A stretch of 15,464 nucleotides of DNA from Bacteroidota bacterium (lineage in GTDB: Bacteria; Bacteroidota; Bacteroidia; 2-12-FULL-35-15), in the NCBI GenBank assembly GCA_023251855.1, contig JAHEYA010000011.1:1-15464 (forward strand), read 5' to 3'. The notes under the pieces are model-generated. The model ran no database searches. It was not told the origin of the DNA and worked only from the letters and a program-made list of their open reading frames with translations. Position 1 is the first letter of the stretch, and every line of letters starts with the position of its first letter. Position numbers and translations under genes: made by a program. Positions 7,026 through 14,400 of the stretch are shown in pieces.

Positions 7026-8434
7026 CTATCAAAATTGCCGGTGCACAAGGGTTTTATGGTGATAGCCCTAAAGCAGCAATTCAAATTGCAAAAGAAAAAG
7101 GTGCCGATTATTTAGTAATCGATTCATTAGCTGAGCTTACACTTTCTATTCTTCAGAAAGATAAATTAAAAGATGAAAACCTTGGTTATGCCCGTGATAT
7201 TGAGTCTATGGCATATACCCTTTTTCCTGTAGCGTTTAAAAATGGAATAAAAATAGTAACCAACTCAGGTGGATTAAACCCTGGAGTTGCTGCAAAAAAA
7301 GTTGCTACATCACTCGAAAAACAAGGAATAAAAGGAATTAAAATTGCAGTTATAACCGGTGACAATTTGTTGCCCCGGCTTCAAGAAATGCAACAAGCCG
7401 GATTAACCCTTGAAAACCTTGATTCAGGGGTTCCTTTGTCATCTTCTGCTTCCGAAATTACACATGCCAATGTATACACCGGGGCTCACACAATTGCTGA
7501 AGCACTTGATAGTGGCGCTAATCTGATCCTTGCCGGCAGAGTTGCCGACCCTTGTCTTACACTCGGAATCTTAATTCATCATTTTAAATGGAATCTTCTT
7601 CCTTCTGCTGATGGAGAAGACCAAAGAGCGAGATACCAAAATGATTTAGATAAACTAGCTTCAGGTATTGCTATCGGACATTTGCTGGAGTGTGGCGGAC
7701 AAGCATCCGGAGGGAACTCCTATGCCGAATGGCCAATGGATTATTCCATCAGTAACCTCGGATACCCTATTGCCGAAGTGTTTGAAGATGGAACAGCTAT
7801 ATTTTCAAAGTTAGAAAGTCAAGGTGGAAAAGTGAGCAGGAACACAATTCGCGAACAACTTATTTATGAGATACACGACCCATCAAATTATATAACACCC
7901 GATGTAATAGTTGATTTAACTGCTGTTAAAATTGAGGAGATCGAAAAAAACAAAGTTAAATTTTCCGGTATAAAAGGAAAATCTCGACCCGAAAAATTAA
8001 AACTTAGCATCGGACAAATGGAAGGGTATATGAGTGACCAATTCTTTTTCTTTTCGTGGCCCTATGCTCATCAAAAAGCTACACGTTTTATTGAAGCAGT
8101 AAAAGAAATTTGGTCTACACTGCCTGTAAATATTGAAAGAGCAGAGTTTTCATTGATTGGCACAAATGGAATTCATGGAGATGCGGCACCTCTTCCTGCT
8201 AAAGAAATACTTGATGAAATAAATGAAATTGGAATACGTGTGGTAGTTAAACACAATGATTTAAAAACCGGGAAAATATGTATGCAATCCATTATTTGTC
8301 TTGGTTTAAATGGTCCTCCCGGATTAATTGGTATTCCCGGTTGGGGTAAAACGGATCGACTGATGTTAAGCCTATGGCCCACACTTATTCCAAGAGAATG
8401 GGTAAAAGAGAAAGTTGAAATTGTTGAAAGTTGA
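6974..8434 (+). CDS. AtuA-family (DUF1446) protein, N-terminal core domain
   Basis: The protein has 486 residues from the ATG at 6974. A TTG at 6890 would give 514, but its extra residues are repeat-encoded. The conserved core starts at about residue 18 (SIKIAGAQGFYGDS), followed by VTNSGGLNPGVAAKK (95-109), VITGDN (126-131), ILAGRVADP (185-193) and IGHLLECGGQASGG (234-247). These match the DUF1446/AtuA family, which is essential for acyclic terpene utilisation in Pseudomonas and commonly sits beside MCC/GCC-type carboxylases; its reaction is undefined. It is presumed cytoplasmic, with no signal peptide. Fused AtuA proteins of about 590 residues carry a C-terminal ferredoxin-like domain. Here that domain is encoded separately at 8581-8901. 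The first 17 residues include a translated REP arm. Confidence 0.85.
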   Translation: MTVTINSSPLGRSGGASSIKIAGAQGFYGDSPKAAIQIAKEKGADYLVIDSLAELTLSILQKDKLKDENLGYARDIESMAYTLFPVAFKNGIKIVTNSGGLNPGVAAKKVATSLEKQGIKGIKIAVITGDNLLPRLQEMQQAGLTLENLDSGVPLSSSASEITHANVYTGAHTIAEALDSGANLILAGRVADPCLTLGILIHHFKWNLLPSADGEDQRARYQNDLDKLASGIAIGHLLECGGQASGGNSYAEWPMDYSISNLGYPIAEVFEDGTAIFSKLESQGGKVSRNTIREQLIYEIHDPSNYITPDVIVDLTAVKIEEIEKNKVKFSGIKGKSRPEKLKLSIGQMEGYMSDQFFFFSWPYAHQKATRFIEAVKEIWSTLPVNIERAEFSLIGTNGIHGDAAPLPAKEILDEINEIGIRVVVKHNDLKTGKICMQSIICLGLNGPPGLIGIPGWGKTDRLMLSLWPTLIPREWVKEKVEIVES

Positions 8435-8446
8435 AAATCGTTAAAA

Positions 8447-8530
8447 AACCTCACCCAAATCCTCTCCAAAGGAGAGGACTTAAATGCCCATAGCTCCCTT
8501 CTCCTTTGGAGAAGGGTTGGGGATGAGGTC
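8447..8530. repeat. Complete BIME-like element between the two AtuA-domain genes
   Basis: Two perfect palindromes lie in inverted orientation: CCTCTCC-AAA-GGAGAGG (8461-8477) and CCCTTCTCC-TTT-GGAGAAGGG (8496-8516). They are bracketed by CCTCACCC on the left and GGGGATGAGG on the right, which can pair with each other, so the whole element can fold into a branched structure. The family is the same as at 6912-7025. It fills most of the 146-base gap between the AtuA stop codon and the next gene's start. Confidence 0.8.
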
Positions 8531-8580
8531 AAAAAATGAAAGTTGTAGAAATTGTAAAGTTTCAAAAACGAACTGGAATA

Positions 8581-8901
8581 ATGAAAAAAATAAAACTACT
8601 GGAAATAGCAAGTGCCCGTTCAGGCGATAAAAACAATGTTTGTAACATTGGTCTTATGGCGAGGTCCCCTGAATTTTACGCTATTATCAAAGAAAAAGTA
8701 ACAGCCGAAAAAGTGAAAACTCATTTTAAAGATCTTATCAAAGGCGCTGTAATACGCTATGAATGGGATGCAATTGAATCACTCAACTTTGTTTGTAATC
8801 AAGCGTTGGATGGCGGAGCATCACGCTCTCTGAGAATGGATACACTTGGAAAAAACTTTTCAAGCCATTTGCTTAGAATGGAAATTGAAATAGAGGCGTA
8901 A
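8581..8901 (+). CDS. AtuA-like C-terminal ferredoxin-fold protein (split AtuA domain)
   Basis: The protein has 106 residues. ASARSGDKNNVCNIG (10-24), MARSPEFYAII (26-36), VTAEKV, IESLNFVCNQALDGG and SLRMDTLGKNFSSHLL follow the C-terminal domain that is normally fused to DUF1446 in Pseudomonas-type AtuA. It is an alpha/beta ferredoxin-like fold of about 100 residues with no known independent activity. The most likely role is as the second subunit of a two-chain AtuA with the product of 6974-8434. I chose ATG 8581 because the domain begins right after it. An ATG at 8536 would add 15 residues (MKVVEIVKFQKRTGI) lying directly after the BIME element and resembling the end of the upstream gene. The frame differs from that of the upstream gene, so this is not a simple readthrough product. 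Confidence 0.82.
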   Translation: MKKIKLLEIASARSGDKNNVCNIGLMARSPEFYAIIKEKVTAEKVKTHFKDLIKGAVIRYEWDAIESLNFVCNQALDGGASRSLRMDTLGKNFSSHLLRMEIEIEA

Positions 8902-8909
8902 ATTAAGGG

Positions 8910-8949
8910 GCTTCGTCAAATTAATTTTACAAGACGATGCTTTAGTTTT
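8910..8949 (+). terminator. Candidate intrinsic terminator of the carboxylase/AtuA cluster
   Basis: GCTTCGTC (8910-8917) and GACGATGC (8933-8940) form an 8-bp stem with one mismatch around a 15-base AT-rich loop, followed by TTTAGTTTT. It begins eight bases after the stop codon of the last AtuA gene. The large loop and interrupted T-tract make it a moderate candidate only. Confidence 0.4.
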
Positions 8950-8999
8950 CAAAGAAATATTTCATCTTTCCCATATATTTTATCCTGATTTCTCCGTTC

Positions 9000-9015
9000 T
9001 AGAGCAAATGTTCTA
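9000..9015. promoter_or_regulatory. Short inverted repeat upstream of the secreted-protein gene
   Basis: TAGAGCA (9000-9006) and TGTTCTA (9009-9015) form a 7-bp hairpin with one G:U pair and a two-base loop, 15 bases before the ATG at 9031. It could be an operator or a leader hairpin near the ribosome site. There is no independent support. Confidence 0.2.
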
Positions 9016-9030
9016 AAAAAGGGAGGTTCC

Positions 9031-9891
9031 ATGAAATCATTTAAATCAATCAGTTTTATTGTATTGACATTAAGTGTTGCCGAAGTTCCTGTATTTTCCA
9101 GCAATTCGATTTCAATTGAGGAAGCCTCAAAAAAAGGATTAATAAAATTTTCAATCAAAGGGAAAGGAGGATTCACTGGAGATGTTATTGAAATGAAAAT
9201 AAAAAATTTAACAAATCACAAACTTGATTTAAAGATAGAAGACGGGCGAATATTAGATTCAAAAAAAAATAACGAACAGGATTTGCTGGTTACCAGATCC
9301 GAAGAGTTTTTTGTAAATGCGAATCAACTTAAAACTTTAAATGTATTCGGTATGTGTTGCCAGGCGCATAACGCTTCGCCTGAATACAACTCCGATTTTA
9401 CTTTCGGAAAGTTGGCCGACAGTAACTTAATAAAGTTGGCATATTTTATTGATACGAGCAAACAGTATTCAAATAGTACCGCACAGCAGGCCGTTTGGAC
9501 ACTATCAGATAATAATTCTTTAGCAAGTATCTGTGGCGGAGAAAAAGATATTGTGATCAAATTTCGAAATTTTGTTTCAAAGCTTACTGGCCGTGAAATT
9601 CCTTCGTATGATATAACATATCTTCAGGAAGGTCGTAATAACGTTAATGGAAGAGCAACAAAAATTGATGGTGTTTTTGATTATACAGTTCCTGTGAGTG
9701 GAAAGGTAACGATTGGAATATATGACAAGGACGGACATTTAGTTCAATTGCTTTTTAAGGACTTTGGACACGATAAAGGGAAGTGTAAACTATATTATAC
9801 GTTTAGAACTAAAGATTTAATTCCAGGAATTTATTATGCAAGGATGCATATGGAGGGAGTACTTCAAAATGAAATGAAGATTGAGTTTTAA
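9031..9891 (+). CDS. Secreted protein of unknown family with FlgD-Ig-like C-terminal end
   Basis: The protein has 286 residues. An unusually good ribosome site (GGGAGG, four bases before the ATG) supports this start. Residues 1 to about 23 look like a Sec signal peptide (KSFKSISFIVLTLSVAEVPV, ending near FSS). Residues about 36-115 are beta-rich and include IEMKIKNLTNHKLDLKIEDG and an adjacent cysteine pair in FGMCCQAH (106-113). A helical-looking stretch follows with NSTAQQAVWTLSDNNS and a further Cys in SICGG. The last 65 residues (VTIGIYDKDGHLVQLLF, then LIPGIYYARMHMEG) resemble the FlgD Ig-like/sorting-tail type of beta sandwich, but no canonical type IX motif is clear. I do not recognise a named family, and the function is unknown. 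The gene is probably its own transcription unit. Its stop codon overlaps the stop of the convergent gene by four bases. Confidence 0.75.
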   Translation: MKSFKSISFIVLTLSVAEVPVFSSNSISIEEASKKGLIKFSIKGKGGFTGDVIEMKIKNLTNHKLDLKIEDGRILDSKKNNEQDLLVTRSEEFFVNANQLKTLNVFGMCCQAHNASPEYNSDFTFGKLADSNLIKLAYFIDTSKQYSNSTAQQAVWTLSDNNSLASICGGEKDIVIKFRNFVSKLTGREIPSYDITYLQEGRNNVNGRATKIDGVFDYTVPVSGKVTIGIYDKDGHLVQLLFKDFGHDKGKCKLYYTFRTKDLIPGIYYARMHMEGVLQNEMKIEF

Positions 9892-11327
9892 TAAGTGAGA
9901 ATCAATTTTTTTGATACAACTCCTTGTTCCGTTTTTAATTGAATAAAATAAATTCCCGACAATAGTTCTCCTCTCTCAATAATTAATCTTTCCCCTGTAA
10001 AGCGCAGTGTTCTCAACTCTTTACCCAGCACATCAACAATTTTAACTTCTCCCTTTTTTATATCATTATTAAATAAAATAGTTGTTTGAGAACTAAAAGG
10101 ATTTGGAAACACATTAAAATCGGTACTCTTGACGCTTTCTGTTATGCCAACGGGCCAATCATATCTGAATATAGTTCCGCAACCTGTTATACAGGACCCG
10201 CTACCACCATTGGCTGTGAGCCCATACACAAAGCTTCCTTCCGCAACCAAGGCACCATAAGGAGCACTTCCATTTGAAGCACCAAAATCAACTAACTTGG
10301 TATAACCTGTTCCATCAGTCATTACTTTAAAAAGTGCCCCGCACCCATCTGAGCCACATGTATTATCTGCTCCTCCAGCTCGTGTCATCCCGTATAAAAA
10401 AACTCCATCCGAGATCAATGAACCCCAAGGAGATCTCCCGTTCGATGTGCCGGCAAAATCAAGTATATCAGTATATGCAGAGCCATCGGGTTTTATTTTA
10501 AACACCACTCCCATATCATTCGCCCCTCCCTGATCGGTCATTCCATATAAAAATATCCCATCAAAAAAAAGGGAACCACGTGGAAACTGCCCATTTGCAG
10601 CACCAGCAAAATCAAGTAGTTTGGAAAATGCTGTTCCATCTGTTTTTATTTTGAAGATCACCCCCAGGTTATTTATTCCTCCTTGATTTGTCATTCCATA
10701 TAAATAGGTTCCGTCTGAAATCAAAGAACCAAATGGAAATCGACCGCTTAAACTATCGAAATCAAACAATCTGGAATATCCTGTTCCATCTGTTTTAATT
10801 TTAAATAGTGTTCCCATATCATTGGCGCCACCATACTGCGCCATACCGTATAAAAATGCTCCATTCTCAATTAAGCTTCCAACAGGATAACTTCCGTTTG
10901 CGCTACCTGCAAAATCTATCATTTTGGTGTATCCTGTCCCATCCCGTTTTATTTTGAATAACACACCCATATTAGTGTTGCCACCTTGGGGGGTCATTCC
11001 ATACAAATTAACACTATCCAAAATCAGCGAACCAAAAGGGCTTGTCCCATTTATACTGTCAAATTGAAAAATAGCAGAATAGGATGTTCCATCGGGTTTT
11101 ATTTTAAAAATGTTGCCACCTCCATTTGTCCCCCCTTTATTTGTCATTCCATATAGAAACAATCCATCTGAAACAAGAGTGCCTCTTGGATTGATTCCAT
11201 TTGTAGTGTCAGCAAAATCAAGCAGTTTAGTATATTGAGCAAACGAAACATCAGGTAATAAATAACAGCTAATGGAGAGAATTATTCCTAAAAGGGATGT
11301 TGCTTTTTTGAAAATATTTAATAACAT
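9888..11327 (-). CDS. Secreted GloVer-repeat beta-propeller protein with type IX (type A) sorting domain
   Basis: The protein has 479 residues. A Sec signal peptide occupies 1-30 (cleavage near SFA-Q). Seven tandem repeats of 50-56 residues follow, each with a G-x-L...LYGMT..GG....G..FKI..DGT pattern; the YG marks are at 59, 109, 160, 210, 261, 312 and 368. This is the GloVer (TIGR03803-type) tandem repeat. Seven copies suggest a seven-bladed propeller. The N-terminal strand YTKLLDF matches the strand that repeat 7 lacks, which fits ring closure. Residues about 400-479 are a T9SS type A sorting domain (FNVFPNPFSSQT, then DVLGKELRTL, then SGIYFIQLKT, KLIL), so the protein is exported by the type IX system and probably anchored at or released from the cell surface. 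Repeats 6 and 7 carry extra Cys pairs (324/329 and 379/383). Substrate or ligand is unknown. The ATG start at 11327 is supported by the signal peptide. Confidence 0.88.
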   Translation of the reverse strand: MLLNIFKKATSLLGIILSISCYLLPDVSFAQYTKLLDFADTTNGINPRGTLVSDGLFLYGMTNKGGTNGGGNIFKIKPDGTSYSAIFQFDSINGTSPFGSLILDSVNLYGMTPQGGNTNMGVLFKIKRDGTGYTKMIDFAGSANGSYPVGSLIENGAFLYGMAQYGGANDMGTLFKIKTDGTGYSRLFDFDSLSGRFPFGSLISDGTYLYGMTNQGGINNLGVIFKIKTDGTAFSKLLDFAGAANGQFPRGSLFFDGIFLYGMTDQGGANDMGVVFKIKPDGSAYTDILDFAGTSNGRSPWGSLISDGVFLYGMTRAGGADNTCGSDGCGALFKVMTDGTGYTKLVDFGASNGSAPYGALVAEGSFVYGLTANGGSGSCITGCGTIFRYDWPVGITESVKSTDFNVFPNPFSSQTTILFNNDIKKGEVKIVDVLGKELRTLRFTGERLIIERGELLSGIYFIQLKTEQGVVSKKLILTY

Positions 11328-11417
11328 AATTTTATAGTGTGTTTTTTAGCTCCACCCTTTGAAGGATATAGCCTGCCGCTATTTGAGCAGTTTTATTTAA
11401 AGTAAGACAAGATGCCC

Positions 11418-14400
11418 TTATTTATCCCTGATGAGCTCAAAAGCTCCCTTTTCAAAATATTTTTTATCATCCACCCCGGTTGCATTAATGATATAATAAT
11501 AGGTACCACTTACTGCCGGTACACCACTTGCTGTTCTGCCATCCCATCCTCCATTTACTGTATTTATGGTATGCACTTTTTGCCCCCAACGATTAAAAAT
11601 AATTACCTCCAGCGTTTTTAAACCCTGTCCTTTTATGCTAAATACATCATTAATATTATCTCCGTTTGGTGTAAATATATTCGGTACAATAAATGCCGAA
11701 TTAATGAATACATTTATAGAATCACAAATGGTATCACTACATCCGAAACCATTATCAGCAATCAAACAAACCGTAAAATCTCCTAAAGGAACATATACAT
11801 ACGATGGATTTTTTGCATGTGAGGTATCCCCTGTTCCAAATTCCCACAAATAAATTGTTGCGTTTGCCGAACTGTTGTTGGTAAAGTTTACTGTTAATGG
11901 CGTTTGCCCGGTTACTGGATTAGCTGTAAAGGCTGCAATAACTGATGGTGTAGCGGTTACTGTAAATGGCCCGGCTATGGAAGATACACAACCATTGGAA
12001 TCAGTAACTGTTAGCGTGTACTTGCCTTTGCCCACATTACCTAAGTCAACACTGTTTCCTACAATATTTCCCAACGAGTCTTTCCACTGGTAAGTATATG
12101 GAGGGTGTCCCGAAGTCATTGATACACCAAGTATTCCACCGGTAGTACTACCGCAATTTGCCTTTGTAATTACAATTGAAGATGTATCAACCACAGGCAA
12201 TGCATGAACTGTAACCGTTACGGTTATTGGTAGCCCCGGACAACCGCCTGCGGTAGGAGTAATGGTATAGACCGCACTGCCGGCAGTTGTTCCCAAGTAT
12301 GTTAATGTTTGAGAAATAGTTGAGCCTGAACCAGGCGCTGTCCCTGTTACATTGGTTGGAATTACTGTCCACGCAAAAGTTGTTCCCGGTGTTGAACTTG
12401 TTAAATTAATAGATGTTGCTCCTTGTGTACATATATTTGCCGAAGTTGTTGAAGCAACCGCTACCGGAGCGCCCCCTATAACAACCGTTGTTGTTGCACT
12501 TACAGCACCACAGGTTCCGCTTGCCGGAATAGTATTGGTAACAACATACGTTCCCGGTGCACTCAATGATAAATTAATTTGTCCTGTATTCACATGCACA
12601 AATACCAATCCTGCCGGACTTGCAGTGAATGTACCTGCACTGGCACCCGGGCCAAAATTGGGGTAAGGATTGGTTCCAAACTGGCAGAATGGCGAACCCG
12701 GATAGCTAATGTTGGCAAATGGTGTAGTATTGGTAATGGTCATCGTTATAGAGCTTGTATCCGGACAAGTCCCATTTGTCCGGTAGTATAGTGTATAAAC
12801 GCCCAGTGTACTGGTTGATAAAGTAATGGTGCCGGTTGAAGGATTTACTGACAATCCGGGAGGCGTTGCAAAAAATGTCCCACCCGGAGTAGCCACTGAT
12901 AAAGGTGTTTGAGGGTTTCCTGATGTGCAATAAGTTGCTGAAGTATACACAAAAGAAGCATCGTCCGGAACATTTATAGTAATTGTTGAGGTTGCTACTA
13001 CTGCAGCACACCCACCACTGGCCGGAATTGTATTGGTAATGGTATATGTTCCGGTTGCACTTGCCGATAAGTTGATCTGCCCTGTATTCACATGCACGAA
13101 TACTAAACCGGCCGGTGAAGAAGTAAATGTACCCGCACTTGCTCCTGTAGCAAATGTTGGATACGGATTGGTTCCATTCTGGCAGAATGGTGAACCCGGA
13201 TAGCTAAATGTTGCAGAACTATTAGTTGAATTAATGGTCATCACAATTGAACTGGTATTCGGGCAAGGCCCATTGGTAGTATAGGTAAGTGTGTATGCAC
13301 CAACAGCACTGGTTGTTAGGTTAATTGTTCCGGTTGTCGGATTTATTGATAAACCTGGTGGAAGTGCAGAAAATGTTCCACCAGCTAAACCTGTTATTGA
13401 AGGTGTTGGATTTGGTCCTGTTTGGCAGTATGTTGCTGATGAATAAACAAATGAAGCATCATCGGCTGGCCCTATAGTAACGGTGTCAATTGCGCTCACA
13501 GCACCACATGTACCACTTGGCGGAATGGTGTTTGTTACAATGTAAGTGCCCGGTGTACTTGCCGCCAGATCTATCTGACCCGTGTTTACATGCACAAACA
13601 CTAAACCTCCTGGCGATGCCGTAAATATTCCCGCACTGGCCCCTGTTCCAAAAACCGGTGATGGGTTCACTGAATTCTGACAAAACGGAGAGCCCGGAAA
13701 ATCAAAATTAGCATACGGTGTACTGTTCGTAATGGTCATAGTGATTGAGCTTGTACTCGGACAAACACCATTGGTAGTATAAGAAAGTGTATAAACACCA
13801 ACCCAGCTTGCAGAAAGAGTGATTGTGCCAGTAGAAGGATTAATGGATAAGCCCCATGGTGTTGACGAAAACGTTCCTCCCGCGAAGCCCGTTATTATGG
13901 GCGTTTGAGGGTTTCCTGATATACAGTAGGTTGCAGAAGTATAAACAAAAGAAGCATTATCAGCAGGAAGTATTACCACCGAGTCCACTGCAGTTGCTCC
14001 TGAACAGCCTCCTCCGGCTTGCACTGTATTGGTAACGTAATACGTTCCGGGTAGGCTTGATGCAAGATCAATTTCACCGGTATTTATATTTACAAATGCT
14101 AAACCTATCGGATTAGTAGTAAAAACACCTGCTGTTGCTCCCGGGTCAAATACTGGCAATGGATTTGTTCCGTTTTTGCAATACGTTGTAGCTGTATAAT
14201 GAAAGCCTGCAAAAGTAATATTTGCGGTAATGCTTATAGTTATTGAATTTGTATTCGGACAAGGGCCACTGGTAGAATAAGTAACAGTATAAGAACCAAC
14301 AATACTGGTTGCCAGATTAATGGCTCCCGTTGACGGATTTATGGAAAGCCCTGCCGGAGAAGATGTAAATGTACCTCCCGGTAAACCGGTAATAGCAGGT

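Noticed and set aside
8173..8565. 130-codon open frame on the minus strand
   Set aside because: It lies antisense to the well-supported AtuA core and the BIME element, with no domain signal; its length comes from codon composition and repeats.
11368..11382. Small hairpin ATAGC-CTGCC-GCTAT between the two minus-strand genes
   Set aside because: It has only a five-base stem and no T-tract after it on the minus strand, so no terminator can be claimed.
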